Both the position numbers and the translations under genes were made by a program. A DNA stretch of 64,000 nt from an uncultured Clostridia bacterium (GTDB lineage Bacteria; Bacillota; Clostridia; Christensenellales; Borkfalkiaceae), in contig CANQJF010000001.1 of assembly GCA_947624225.1 (NCBI GenBank), positions 1 to 64,000 of the forward strand. Direction: 5' to 3'. Below, piece by piece: positions 48,693-58,131 of this stretch; the stretch's first letter is position 1; each line of letters begins with the position of its first letter. The notes beneath the pieces were generated by a model, which was not told where the DNA came from, did not search any database, and saw nothing but the letters and a program-made list of their open reading frames with translations.

Positions 48693-50153
48693 ATGAAAGA
48701 AAAGGTAGTTTACTGGCTGACCGGTTCCCAGACGCTGTATGGCGAGGATGTCCTCGAACATGTGGCACAGCACTCCAAGGAGATGGCGATCTATGTCAAC
48801 CGCTTTGTCCCTGTCACGGTGCGTTACCTCACCACCTGCAAGAGCTCGGAAGAAGTCGTTGCGGCCATCAAGCGCGTCAATGCGGATGAGAACTGCATCG
48901 GTATCATCACGTGGTGCCACACTTTCTCGCCTGCCAAGATGTGGATCAAGGGGCTCTCCATGCTTCAAAAGCCCATGTGCCACTTCGCAACGCAGTATAA
49001 CGAAAAGCTCCCTTACGACACCATCGACATGGATTTCATGAACGAAAACCAGGCCGCACACGGAGACAGAGAGTTCGGTTACATTGTTTCTCGGCTTCGC
49101 ATGGACAACAAGGTCATCGTCGGCTATTACAAGGATCCCGAGGCGCTCAAAGAGCTCGCTTCGTGGTGCCGTGTCGCCGCCGGCTATGCTTTCTCGAAGC
49201 AGGTCAAAGTCGCGCGCTTCTCGGACAACATGCGCGATGTCGCCGTCACAGAGGGCGATAAGATCGATGCGCACATCAATCTCGGTTGGCAGGTCGACTA
49301 CTATCCCATCGGAGACCTCGTCGAATACATCGACAAAGTGACCGAAGAGGATGTGGACAAACTCATGGCCGAATACGGCGAGAAGTACACGATGGGGACC
49401 GACCGCATCGAAGTCGTCCGCGAGCAGGCAAAGTATGAGATCGCCATGGACCGTTTCTGCCGTCAAAAGGGCGGATACATCGGCATCGTCGATCACTTCG
49501 GTTCGCTGCACGGCCTCAACCAGTTGCCCGGCCTTGCCATTCAAGATCTGCAATCCAAGGGTTACGGATTCGGCGCAGAGGGCGATTGGAAAATCGCGGC
49601 GCTTGGTGCGACCATGCAGTACATGGCCGATCAGAAAGGCACCGGTCTCATGGAGGACTACACCTATGATCTCGCCGACGGGCTCTGCCTCGGCGCACAC
49701 ATGCTCGAAGTCAGCCCGCAGTTTGCCGCGACCAAGCCCGAGATCCAGGTCCATCCGCTTGGCATCGGCGGCAAGAGCGATCCTGCCCGTCTCGTTTTTG
49801 AGGGCATCGAGGCTCCCGAGGCAATTGCGGTCTCCATGATCGATATGGGCGACAGAATGCGCCTCATCGTGCAGAAGATCGAGCTCGTGAAGTATCCTCA
49901 TCCCATGCCCAATCTTCCCGTCGGCGGCCTGATGTGGAAATATCAGCCCAACTTCAAGGATGGCGTTGCGGCTTGGATCTATGCAGGCGGCGCACACCAC
50001 ACCGTCGTGTCCTCCGTCGTCACCGCACAGGAAATGGTCGACCTCGGCAACATGTGGGGCGTGGAAGTTGTTCTTATCGACGAGAAAACGGAGATCAACG
50101 AGTTCAAGAAGCAACTCATGTGGTCGGATGCCGTTTGGAAAACGAGAAGATAA
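48693..50153 (+). CDS. araA: L-arabinose isomerase
   Basis: A 486-residue isomerase converting L-arabinose to L-ribulose. WLTGSQTLYGEDVLEHVAQH, ITWCHTFSPAKMWIKG, and GFGAEGDWKIAAL with the metal ligand Glu, plus the C-terminal AGGAHHTVVS with metal-binding His, are all standard. AAGGAG precedes ATG 48693. The operon ends at a terminator just downstream. Confidence 0.97.
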   Translation: MKEKVVYWLTGSQTLYGEDVLEHVAQHSKEMAIYVNRFVPVTVRYLTTCKSSEEVVAAIKRVNADENCIGIITWCHTFSPAKMWIKGLSMLQKPMCHFATQYNEKLPYDTIDMDFMNENQAAHGDREFGYIVSRLRMDNKVIVGYYKDPEALKELASWCRVAAGYAFSKQVKVARFSDNMRDVAVTEGDKIDAHINLGWQVDYYPIGDLVEYIDKVTEEDVDKLMAEYGEKYTMGTDRIEVVREQAKYEIAMDRFCRQKGGYIGIVDHFGSLHGLNQLPGLAIQDLQSKGYGFGAEGDWKIAALGATMQYMADQKGTGLMEDYTYDLADGLCLGAHMLEVSPQFAATKPEIQVHPLGIGGKSDPARLVFEGIEAPEAIAVSMIDMGDRMRLIVQKIELVKYPHPMPNLPVGGLMWKYQPNFKDGVAAWIYAGGAHHTVVSSVVTAQEMVDLGNMWGVEVVLIDEKTEINEFKKQLMWSDAVWKTRR

Positions 50154-50171
50154 GTTTGAAAGGAGTATTCG

Positions 50172-50201
50172 GAGGCGGTACTTAGTACCGCCTCGATTTT
50201 T
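50172..50201 (+). terminator. Terminator of the arabinose operon
   Basis: GAGGCGGTAC pairs perfectly with GTACCGCCTC around TTA, followed by GATTTTT. Confidence 0.9.
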
Positions 50202-50237
50202 AAAGCGGTGGATCACGAATGCGCCCCCGCGCTGTGT

Positions 50238-50262
50238 CCGCATGCCGAAAAGCGGCATGCGG
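50238..50262. other. Perfect hairpin upstream of the GH36 gene
   Basis: CCGCATGCCG pairs with CGGCATGCGG around AAAAG, about 45 bp before the GH36 start. There is no T-run, so it is more likely a transcript-stabilising or regulatory stem than a terminator. Confidence 0.5.
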
Positions 50263-50305
50263 GGCAAAGTTTGTCGGCGCAAGTTGAAAGCAATCGAGGT
50301 GGATC

Positions 50306-52351
50306 ATGTTTTTGAAAAAGTATACTTTTGGCGATGCGGAAGTCATCTACCGCGAGGTCCCCATCGAGGGGCACGATGGCAAAACAACGGTGGGGCTGGC
50401 TGTCTATCCGAAGTCCGCACACGCAGATTCCGACAAGTTGATGATGGACGGCCTCGTGCAGGTCGCTTTCTCGGGCGATGAGGCGCTCGTCGACTACACC
50501 GAGGGCGTCACGATGCGGGACCGTTCTTCCACAGTTTTGAAAATGGTGAGCCAATCCTCGGACATGGGTGGGGTCAACACGCTCCTCGCCGACGAAGAGG
50601 GCAATCTGTATACGCACATTCTCCGCTATGATCGGAAGAGCAAAGTCTTTGCTTCCAAGGTCATCTATGAGAATTGCACGGGAAAAATACAGACCTTGGA
50701 ACGGCTCGACAGCTTCTCCCTCTCCGGGATCGGGGATCCCCGCACGGGCAGCACCGAGCAGTTCAAATTGCATCGGATGACGAGCGCTTGGTCGCGGGAA
50801 TGCCGCGTCAAGACAGAGAATTTTTCCGATCTCGGGCTCGACATGAGCTGGGCGCGTTATGGCGTCAAAGTGGAGGCGTGGGGCCAAAACGGGAGCATGC
50901 CCAACCGCGGCTATTTCCCTTTCGGCGCCGTGGAGGGCGCGGGATACTGCCTCGCCGTCATGATCGAGGCGCCCTATTCGTGGCAAATGGAGGTCTACAA
51001 GGAGAAAGAGAGCTGTGCGCTCTCGGGCGGACGGGCAGATCATATCCGCGGCCATTGGCGCAAGGAGATCCTCCCGGGCGAGCGCTTCGAAACGGACATG
51101 GCATTCTTCACGGTGGCGGCCGACCTTACGGCGGCCTGCAATGCGCTCGTGCATTTTCAGGATGCCCGCCTCGCTGTCCCCGCCTCCGAGGAGAGCATGC
51201 CCGTTCTCTTCAACGAGTATTGCACGACGTGGGGGTGTCCCTCCGAGGAGAATATCACAAAGATCCTTGCGGCCATTGAGGGCATGCCCATCGACTATTT
51301 TGTGATCGATTGCGGCTGGTATAAGCCGGATGATAAGGGATGGTGCAATGCTATCGGCGATTGGGAAGAGAGCCGGCAGCTCTTCCCCGCGGGGATCAAG
51401 CGTGTCGCAAAGAAAATCAGAGAGGCCGGGAAGATCCCCGGAGTTTGGTTTGAATTTGAGAACGTGGGGCGGGACAGCAAGGCCTTCTCCCGCGAGGAGC
51501 TGTTGCTTCACCGCGACGGCCGCGTCATCACGAGCAAAAACCGCCGTTTTTTGAATCTGCGCCTGCCCGAGGTGGAGAACTATCTCACCGTGCGCATGCT
51601 CAAATTTCTTCGGGAGAACGGATTCGGCTACATCAAGATCGATTACAACGATACCTATGGCATCGGTTGCGACAGTGAGGACGGAGCGGCATTGGGCGAG
51701 GGGGGAGCCGAGGTCGCGGAGCAAAGTCTCGCGTGGCTCGAAAAACTGAAAGCGGCCGTCCCCGGTCTCGTCATCGAAAATTGCTCCTCGGGGGGCAGCC
51801 GCATCGAACCCAAGCGGATGGGCATGGCCTCCATGTGCTCTTTCTCGGATGCGCACGAGTGCAATGAGATCCCGCTGGTCGCGGCCAATGTCTCCCGCGT
51901 GATCCCGGCGAGACAGTCGCAAATTTGGGCGGTCTTACGGGACGGCGAACCGGACAGCCGCACGATCTATTCGCTGACGGCGGCGATGATCGGCCGCATT
52001 TGCCTTTCGGGGGACGTGTTGCACCTCACGGAGGCCAAGCGCGCGCTCATCCTCGACGGCCTTGCCTTTTATAACAAGGTCAAGGATATTGTGCGCTATG
52101 GCAACATCCTCAAGATCGATAATACCGTTGAATATTACCGTGCGCCCAAGGGAAGGCAGCTCTATGTGAAATCTTACGGCCAAAGACTTCTGGTCCTCGT
52201 GCATTTTTTGGACTGCGAAGAGGATATCGTCTGCGCAAAGGGATACCGCCTTGCGGCGGCATTTACAGATCTGGATCATTCCGAATGCCAAGACGGGCTT
52301 CACATATCGGGCAGACGTTTTCACGGAGGGGCATTTTTGTTGGAGAAGTGA
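50306..52351 (+). CDS. GH36-type alpha-galactosidase
   Basis: A 681-residue intracellular enzyme (no signal peptide) predicted to remove alpha-galactosyl groups from plant oligosaccharides. The N-terminal beta domain (about 1-290) is followed by a TIM barrel with FVIDCGWYKPDDKGW, nucleophile Asp in GYIKIDYNDTYG and the region ENCSSGGSRIEPKRMGM. The probable acid/base Asp is in SFSDAHE. No strong promoter was seen between 50202 and 50306, so readthrough from the ara operon may contribute. Exact specificity within GH36 (galactosidase or related) is inferred. Confidence 0.85.
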   Translation: MFLKKYTFGDAEVIYREVPIEGHDGKTTVGLAVYPKSAHADSDKLMMDGLVQVAFSGDEALVDYTEGVTMRDRSSTVLKMVSQSSDMGGVNTLLADEEGNLYTHILRYDRKSKVFASKVIYENCTGKIQTLERLDSFSLSGIGDPRTGSTEQFKLHRMTSAWSRECRVKTENFSDLGLDMSWARYGVKVEAWGQNGSMPNRGYFPFGAVEGAGYCLAVMIEAPYSWQMEVYKEKESCALSGGRADHIRGHWRKEILPGERFETDMAFFTVAADLTAACNALVHFQDARLAVPASEESMPVLFNEYCTTWGCPSEENITKILAAIEGMPIDYFVIDCGWYKPDDKGWCNAIGDWEESRQLFPAGIKRVAKKIREAGKIPGVWFEFENVGRDSKAFSREELLLHRDGRVITSKNRRFLNLRLPEVENYLTVRMLKFLRENGFGYIKIDYNDTYGIGCDSEDGAALGEGGAEVAEQSLAWLEKLKAAVPGLVIENCSSGGSRIEPKRMGMASMCSFSDAHECNEIPLVAANVSRVIPARQSQIWAVLRDGEPDSRTIYSLTAAMIGRICLSGDVLHLTEAKRALILDGLAFYNKVKDIVRYGNILKIDNTVEYYRAPKGRQLYVKSYGQRLLVLVHFLDCEEDIVCAKGYRLAAAFTDLDHSECQDGLHISGRRFHGGAFLLEK

Positions 52352-52396
52352 GAAATGTTTTCGGAGCGACCGCACTCTGAAAATTGCGGAGGAATC

Positions 52397-52425
52397 TTGA
52401 CATTTTCGTCGGTTCCTCTTATAAT
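52397..52425 (+). promoter_or_regulatory. Promoter of the sugar-nucleotide/GH51 operon
   Basis: Perfect TTGACA (52397-52402) and TATAAT (52420-52425) with a 17-bp spacer. Confidence 0.9.
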
Positions 52426-52467
52426 AGAGAAAATGCGCGCCGGCGGGCCCGTCGGCGAGGGGGGATC

Positions 52468-53667
52468 ATGGATTTCAAGGAAGTTCTCGAAGTACACGGA
52501 CAGACGCAACTTCTTGCGTTGTGCAAAACAGATGCGGAAAGGGAGATGCTCGCAAGGCAATTGCAGACGGTCGATTGGAGCACCCTTGCCTTTCGCCCCA
52601 ATGAGGATCCCGCGAAAGGGCATATCGCGCCGATCACGGGCTTGCGCCTGCATGAGATCGAGGAAAATAAGAGCAGATACCGTCAAATCGGGATAAAAGC
52701 AGTCAAGGAGGGCAAAGTCGCCGCCGTTCTGCTTGCGGGCGGGCAGGGGACCCGCCTTGGCATGGATGCTCCCAAGGGGACTTACGACATCGGCATCACG
52801 CGCCCCGTCTACATCTTTGAGCAGCTCATGGATCACCTCAAAGAGACGGTGGCATGTTGCGGCGGCTATGTTCCCTTATTCATCATGACGAGTGAAAAGA
52901 ACGACGCGCAAACGCGGGCTTTCTTTGCCGAGCATGACTATTTCGGATATCCGGAGCAATTCGTGCGCTTCTTTGTGCAAGAGATGGCACCCTGCGTGGA
53001 TTTTGAGGGGCGGCTTCTTTTAGAGGCGCCGGGGCGGCTTGCCCTTTCTCCCAACGGCAACGGCGGATGGTATGCCTCCCTCAAACGGGCTGGCGCCGAT
53101 GCGGATTTTCCAGATGTGGAGTGGTATAACGTCTTTGGCGTGGACAATGTTCTTCAACGCATTGCCGATCCTGTCTTTGTGGGGGCAACCATTGCAAGCG
53201 GGTGCATGAGCGGCGCCAAGGTGGTGTGCAAATCGCGCCCGGAGGAGAAAGTGGGTGTGCTGTGTTTGGAGGACGGAAAGCCCTCGGTCATCGAGTATTA
53301 CGAGCTCACCGAGGAGATGGCAAATTTGCGCGACGAAAAGGGGGACCTTTGCTATCTCTACGGCGTGATCCTCAATTATCTCTTCAATGCACAGATGCTT
53401 CGCGAGATCGCCTCGACGCGCATCCCCGTGCATGTCGTAAAGAAGAAAATTCCCTACCTCGGGGCAGACGGAACGCTCATCAAGCCCGAAAAGGAAAACG
53501 GCTATAAATTCGAGAGTCTCATTCTCGACATGGTGAAACTTGCAGGGAGCTGTCTCCCTTTCGAAGTCGTGCGGGAAAAGGAATTTGCGCCCATCAAGAA
53601 TTTAACGGGAGTGGACAGCGTGGAGAGCGCCCGTCTGCTTTTGAAATCCAACGGTGTACAACTTTAA
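52468..53667 (+). CDS. UDPGP-type UTP-sugar-1-phosphate uridylyltransferase
   Basis: A 399-residue enzyme of the UDP-N-acetylglucosamine/UDP-glucose pyrophosphorylase superfamily. The nucleotide loop is VLLAGGQGTRLGMDAPKGTY, the downstream PNGNGGWYASL binds the uracil side, and VDNVLQRIADPVFVG is the metal-binding block. Specificity is uncertain: GlcNAc-1-P, galactose-1-P or glucose-1-P are possible. With alpha-galactosidase upstream and arabinofuranosidase downstream, a role in sugar-nucleotide interconversion is plausible. GGCGAGGGGGG precedes ATG 52468. Confidence 0.88.
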   Translation: MDFKEVLEVHGQTQLLALCKTDAEREMLARQLQTVDWSTLAFRPNEDPAKGHIAPITGLRLHEIEENKSRYRQIGIKAVKEGKVAAVLLAGGQGTRLGMDAPKGTYDIGITRPVYIFEQLMDHLKETVACCGGYVPLFIMTSEKNDAQTRAFFAEHDYFGYPEQFVRFFVQEMAPCVDFEGRLLLEAPGRLALSPNGNGGWYASLKRAGADADFPDVEWYNVFGVDNVLQRIADPVFVGATIASGCMSGAKVVCKSRPEEKVGVLCLEDGKPSVIEYYELTEEMANLRDEKGDLCYLYGVILNYLFNAQMLREIASTRIPVHVVKKKIPYLGADGTLIKPEKENGYKFESLILDMVKLAGSCLPFEVVREKEFAPIKNLTGVDSVESARLLLKSNGVQL

Positions 53668-53683
53668 GGAGCAAGGAGGAAGT

Positions 53684-54031
53684 ATGCAACAGGAAGCCAA
53701 CGAACATCATCTTGCCTTTATCGAACAGCTTGTGCGGCTCAACGGTACGATGGCGGAGCTCTTCAAGAATGCAAATTTGGAGCTGTTCGGGGAGATGAAC
53801 AAGGCCATCAAGGAAATGTATCGGGAGCAACATGGATCCGACGACGAGGTGTTCAAAGCAATCGATCCGGACTGTGAGATCATCTATGAAAATTTCGATA
53901 TGATCATTGCCGTCCTCCGCACGACGGAAAACGGCGTGATCGACGAGGGCGCCCGCAAAGCTCTCAACAAATTTTTGCACAACATCGACGAGGCGGTCAT
54001 CAACATTGCCGCCATGCTCGGCGTGATATAG
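53684..54031 (+). CDS. Small helical protein of unknown function
   Basis: A 115-residue, acidic, mainly helical protein beginning MQQEANEHHLAFIEQLVRLN and ending DEAVINIAAMLGVI. It has no recognised motif. AAGGAGG precedes ATG 53684. It lies between the uridylyltransferase (16 bp) and the GH51 gene (9 bp), so it is co-translated with them. Confidence 0.7.
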   Translation: MQQEANEHHLAFIEQLVRLNGTMAELFKNANLELFGEMNKAIKEMYREQHGSDDEVFKAIDPDCEIIYENFDMIIAVLRTTENGVIDEGARKALNKFLHNIDEAVINIAAMLGVI

Positions 54032-54040
54032 GAGGAAACC

Positions 54041-55579
54041 ATGAAGAAAACAAAGATTTTTGCCGACGCCAACCTCGCAATCGGAGAAATCGACCCCAAT
54101 TTATACGGCTCGTTTATCGAACACATCGGGCGTGCCGTCTATGAGGGAATCTATGAACCGGGCCATCCCGCGGCAGACAAAGAGGGCTTCCGCGGCGATG
54201 TGATTGAGCTGATCCGAGAGCTCGGTGTTCCCATTGTGCGCTACCCGGGCGGCAATTTTCTCTCGGGCTATGACTGGATGGACGGGATCGGCCCCAAGGA
54301 AAAGCGCCCCACGCGGTTGGATCTTGCATGGTTTTCGACGGAGACGAATGAATTCGGCACGGATGAATTCATGAAATGGTGTAAAAAGGCGGAGGTCACG
54401 CCCATGATGGCCGTCAATATGGGCACGGGGACCATCCGCGACGCCGCGCGTCTCGTGGAGTATTGCAACCATGAAGGCGGGACCGATCTCTCTGAAATGC
54501 GGAAAGCCAATGGCGCAAAAGAGCCATACCATGTCCGCTATTGGTGCATCGGAAACGAGATGGACGGCCCGTGGCAGATAGGGCACCTCACGGCGGACGA
54601 GTACGGAAAGAAAGCGCTCGAAGCCGCGAAAGTGATGCGCTGGGCCAACGGAGAATTCAAGGGCGACGATGGGTCCGATTGGGCAACGGATCCCTTAAAA
54701 CTCATCGTCTCGGGCTCTTCGAACCATGAAATGAAAACATTCCCCGAGTGGGACCGCGTCGTGTTGGAGCATACATACCGCCATGTCGATTATCTCTCCA
54801 TGCACCGCTATTACATGTATGATGCGGGCCGCGAGCGCCCCTTGGAGGATTTCCTCGGCAGTGCCGACGATATGAACGAATACATCGGGACATTAAAGGC
54901 GACCATCGAATATGTCCGCGCCAAGGTGCGTTCCAAAAAGCGGTTGCATATTTCATTCGACGAGTGGAACATTTGGTCCGTCACGGCGCCCCGCACCGAG
55001 CCGCTTTGGAAGAAGGCGCCGCATCTCTTGGAGGATGTTTACACCTTCCAGGATGCGCTTGTCTTTGCCGGCTTGATGAATACGCTCCTCAACAACTGTG
55101 ACGTCGTCAAACTTGCCTGCCTTGCGCAGCTTGTCAACGTCATTGCACCCATTATGACGAAGAAGCAGGGCGGCGTATTCAAGCAGACCACTTTCTATCC
55201 TTTCCGGTACATCTCGCATGCGGCACGCGGTGAGACGCTCCGCACTTTCTCCGATTCGGACGTCTTTGAGAACATGTACGGCACGGCGCGCTATATCAAT
55301 GAGGCGGTAAGCCATGATAAAAACACGCGTTCGGTGAGCGTATCCCTGTGCAATTATGCGCAAGAGGCGCGCGAGGTGGAGCTGGAACTTCGCTCTTTCG
55401 GCGATCTCCATGCGGCTCAGTATCTGGAAATGACAAACAGCGATCTCCTTGCGACCAACGGCTTCGACCATCCCGACGAAGTCAAGCCGCATGAAAACGA
55501 GCTACCGTGCGTGAAAGACGGTAAGGTGACCCTGAAACTTCCCGCCATGAGTTGGAGTTTGGTCACTTTCAAGTACTAA
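54041..55579 (+). CDS. Intracellular alpha-N-arabinofuranosidase (GH51)
   Basis: A 512-residue cytosolic GH51 enzyme. PNLYGSFIEHIGRAVYEGIY and RYPGGNFLSGYDWMDG open the TIM barrel, the acid/base Glu is in WCIGNEMDGPWQ, and the nucleophile Glu is in ISFDEWNIW. A C-terminal beta domain ends SWSLVTFKY. It cuts short arabino-oligosaccharides taken into the cell and feeds arabinose to araA. GGAGG precedes ATG 54041. A secreted GH51 at 17941 handles the outer step. Confidence 0.96.
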   Translation: MKKTKIFADANLAIGEIDPNLYGSFIEHIGRAVYEGIYEPGHPAADKEGFRGDVIELIRELGVPIVRYPGGNFLSGYDWMDGIGPKEKRPTRLDLAWFSTETNEFGTDEFMKWCKKAEVTPMMAVNMGTGTIRDAARLVEYCNHEGGTDLSEMRKANGAKEPYHVRYWCIGNEMDGPWQIGHLTADEYGKKALEAAKVMRWANGEFKGDDGSDWATDPLKLIVSGSSNHEMKTFPEWDRVVLEHTYRHVDYLSMHRYYMYDAGRERPLEDFLGSADDMNEYIGTLKATIEYVRAKVRSKKRLHISFDEWNIWSVTAPRTEPLWKKAPHLLEDVYTFQDALVFAGLMNTLLNNCDVVKLACLAQLVNVIAPIMTKKQGGVFKQTTFYPFRYISHAARGETLRTFSDSDVFENMYGTARYINEAVSHDKNTRSVSVSLCNYAQEAREVELELRSFGDLHAAQYLEMTNSDLLATNGFDHPDEVKPHENELPCVKDGKVTLKLPAMSWSLVTFKY

Positions 55580-55582
55580 GCT

Positions 55583-56719
55583 ATGGCAAAAAAACGTAAA
55601 AAACCTTTTCGGCGGTTCCTGTTCACGGTCGCCGTTGTCCTCATTGTGATCATTGTCGCAGTTGCCGTCTGGTATTTCTATTTGCGCGACGGAGCGCCAC
55701 TCAAAGAACCGGAGACCTCAACGCCTCCGCCCGCCGAGCTCCAATCGGGTGAGCTGTCCATTCATTTTTTGGAACTCGGGAACAAGTATGCAGGGGATTC
55801 CACGCTCGTCAAGTGCGGCGACACGGAACTTCTCATCGATGCGGGGTCTCGGTCGGGCTCGGCTCAAACCATCGGCGACTATATCGACGATTACTGCACG
55901 GACGGCGTATTGGAGTATGTCATTGCGACCCATGCGCATCAGGATCACATTGCCGCTTTCGTGGGGACGAAGTCCGCTCCCGGAATTTTTGAGCGCTTCG
56001 AATGCAAGACGATCATAGATTTTTCCCGCACGAATGCGACCTCCAATATCTACAACGACTATGTCGCCGAGCGGGAGAAAGAGGTGGCGGAGGGCGCAAA
56101 GCACTACACGGCGCTCGAATGCTGGAAAGAAGAGAACGGGGCGGCCCGCACCTACACGCTGGGGGAGAACGTTCAGTTCCAAATTCTCTACCAATGCTAT
56201 TATGAGGAGAGATCCTCCGACGAGAACAACTATTCCGTCTGCATTCTCCTGACGCAGGGCAACTATCACTATCTTTTCACGGGCGACCTTGAAAAGGAGG
56301 GAGAGGAGAGCCTTGTCAACTCGAACGACCTCCCCGTATGCAAAGTGTTTAAGGGCGGGCATCACGGCAGTCCGACTTCCACGAACGATATCTTGCTGAA
56401 AGAAATTCAGCCGGAGTATGTCTGCATCTGCTGTTGTGCGGGTTCGCCCGAATATACAGAGATCAACGACAACACATTCCCCTCACAGGCGATGATCGAC
56501 CGCGTGGCGCGGTACACAAAAAACATTTTTGTAACGACATTGGCAACGGAGATCGATCTGAAAGACCAAAAATGGGGATATACCTCGATGAACGGCAACA
56601 TCGTTGTGCATTCCGACGGGCAGGCGTTTACCGTTGAGGGGAGCAACAATTCCACGATCCTAAAAGACACGGAATGGTTTCGGGAGAACAGAACCTGGCC
56701 GTCCTATGGCGTGCAATAG
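55583..56719 (+). CDS. Membrane-anchored ComEC-like metallo-beta-lactamase protein
   Basis: A 378-residue protein with a basic start (AKKRKKPFRR), one transmembrane helix (about 15-35) and an extracellular metallo-beta-lactamase fold of the ComEC/Rec2 C-terminal type. Metal ligands are in THAHQDHIAAF, FTGDLEKEGEE and GGHHGSPTS. A nuclease or hydrolase role outside the membrane is likely. It begins 3 bp after the GH51 stop with no clear ribosome site, so it may be translationally coupled. Confidence 0.85.
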   Translation: MAKKRKKPFRRFLFTVAVVLIVIIVAVAVWYFYLRDGAPLKEPETSTPPPAELQSGELSIHFLELGNKYAGDSTLVKCGDTELLIDAGSRSGSAQTIGDYIDDYCTDGVLEYVIATHAHQDHIAAFVGTKSAPGIFERFECKTIIDFSRTNATSNIYNDYVAEREKEVAEGAKHYTALECWKEENGAARTYTLGENVQFQILYQCYYEERSSDENNYSVCILLTQGNYHYLFTGDLEKEGEESLVNSNDLPVCKVFKGGHHGSPTSTNDILLKEIQPEYVCICCCAGSPEYTEINDNTFPSQAMIDRVARYTKNIFVTTLATEIDLKDQKWGYTSMNGNIVVHSDGQAFTVEGSNNSTILKDTEWFRENRTWPSYGVQ

Positions 56720-56741
56720 GAGAGCGTAAACGAGGGAGCCT

Positions 56742-57371
56742 ATGTCTGAAATCACTGCAATCGAACCGCAAAAACACGACAAAGCCCGCTGCAATATCTT
56801 TGTGGACGGGCGGTTTTGTTGCGGGATGGGGTTGGAGACAGTCATCAAAAACAGGCTGAAAACGGGGAGCGTCGTCACCACCGAGGAACTTGCGCGCTTG
56901 CAACTCGATAGTGAAAAGCAGACGGCTTTCGATAAAGCGCTCACCCACATCTCGGCTTCCATGAAGACGGAGCGGGAAGTGCGGGAGTTTCTCGAAAAGA
57001 AGGGATATCTTCGGGACGTAAGCGATTACGTGATCGAAAAGATGAAAGGATACGGCTTTTTGGACGATGCGGCCTATGCGCATGGATACACCGAGCAGAT
57101 GAGCGCGCGCAAGGGCGGGCGGCTCATTGCGGCAGAGCTCAAACGGAAAGGCGTCTCCGAGCAAGCCATTGAGTCGGCGCTCGACGCCATGCAGGGAGAG
57201 ACGGAGGCGGCAACGCGCATCCTCGAAAAATATTTGAGGGGCAAGGATATTACGGACAAAAAGGTGATCCAAAGGGCGTATGCCCACCTCATCTCCAAGG
57301 GCTTTGATTATGACACCGCCCGCGATGCACTGAAAGCCTATGCGGATGCGGGAGATGCGGGGGAGTCATAG
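56742..57371 (+). CDS. recX: RecX-like regulator
   Basis: A 209-residue protein of helical repeats that restrains RecA filaments. SMKTEREVREFLEKKGY, YGFLDDAAYAHGYTE and KGGRLIAAELKRKGVSEQAI are the typical repeats, and an N-terminal beta part (RCNIFVDGRFCCGMG) is usual in Bacillota. GGGAG precedes ATG 56742. birA starts 6 bp downstream. Confidence 0.92.
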   Translation: MSEITAIEPQKHDKARCNIFVDGRFCCGMGLETVIKNRLKTGSVVTTEELARLQLDSEKQTAFDKALTHISASMKTEREVREFLEKKGYLRDVSDYVIEKMKGYGFLDDAAYAHGYTEQMSARKGGRLIAAELKRKGVSEQAIESALDAMQGETEAATRILEKYLRGKDITDKKVIQRAYAHLISKGFDYDTARDALKAYADAGDAGES

Positions 57372-57377
57372 TTTTTT

Positions 57378-58055
57378 ATGCGGAAAGTATTTCTCGAAGA
57401 GACGGAGTCCACCAACCTCCGGATCAGACAGTTCATGGACGGCGGCGAGGATATTGCCGTCGTTGCGCGTCGCCAGACGGGCGGTCGCGGGACAAAGGGA
57501 CGCTCCTTTCTATCCAAAGAAGGCGGCGTCTATTGTTCTTTTCTCAGGTTTTATCATGATCTTCCCGCCTCGGAGGCATTTCGCATCATGACGCATGCCG
57601 CGGTATCCGTTTGCCGCACCGCGGAGGAATTTGGCATTTCCCCCAAAATCAAATGGCCGAACGACATCTTTGTCGGGACAAGAAAGCTGAGCGGGATTCT
57701 CATCGAGAATGTGTTTGCGGGCAGCAGCGTGCGCGCAAGCATTGTCGGGATCGGCATCAATGTGACCAACGATATCTCCTCCCTCGGGGACATCGCGGTC
57801 TCCATGCAGGAGCTCCTCGCCGCTCCTCCGTCGGTCGAATGTGTTGCCGATGCGCTCATCCGCCACTATGAGGAGGAGAGCAGTTTCGATGATTACCTGT
57901 CGCGCCTCGGATTCATGGGGGAAGTGACCGTCGCAGAGGGAGACAGCGTTTATCCCGCCGTCGCGAGGCGTGTTCTTCCCAATGGCAGTTTGGAGGTTGA
58001 AACGGCACAGGGAATACGCTCTCTCGACGCGGCCGAGATCACCATACGGTTTTAA
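57378..58055 (+). CDS. birA: Biotin-[acetyl-CoA-carboxylase] ligase, HTH-less
   Basis: A 225-residue ligase that joins biotin to carboxylase carrier proteins. ETESTNLRI, the biotinyl-AMP loop GGRGTKGRSF and KIKWPNDIFVGTRKLSGIL are present. The N-terminal HTH found in bifunctional BirA is absent, so it should not act as a repressor. The C-terminal SH3-like domain is seen. It pairs functionally with bioY at 16078. Confidence 0.95.
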   Translation: MRKVFLEETESTNLRIRQFMDGGEDIAVVARRQTGGRGTKGRSFLSKEGGVYCSFLRFYHDLPASEAFRIMTHAAVSVCRTAEEFGISPKIKWPNDIFVGTRKLSGILIENVFAGSSVRASIVGIGINVTNDISSLGDIAVSMQELLAAPPSVECVADALIRHYEEESSFDDYLSRLGFMGEVTVAEGDSVYPAVARRVLPNGSLEVETAQGIRSLDAAEITIRF

Positions 58056-58131
58056 AAGAATTGCTTTTTCGACCGCGGCCGCGGGCAATCGGACGCGGGA
58101 TGAAGCGGGCGGGAGAAGTTTGGGAGGAAAC

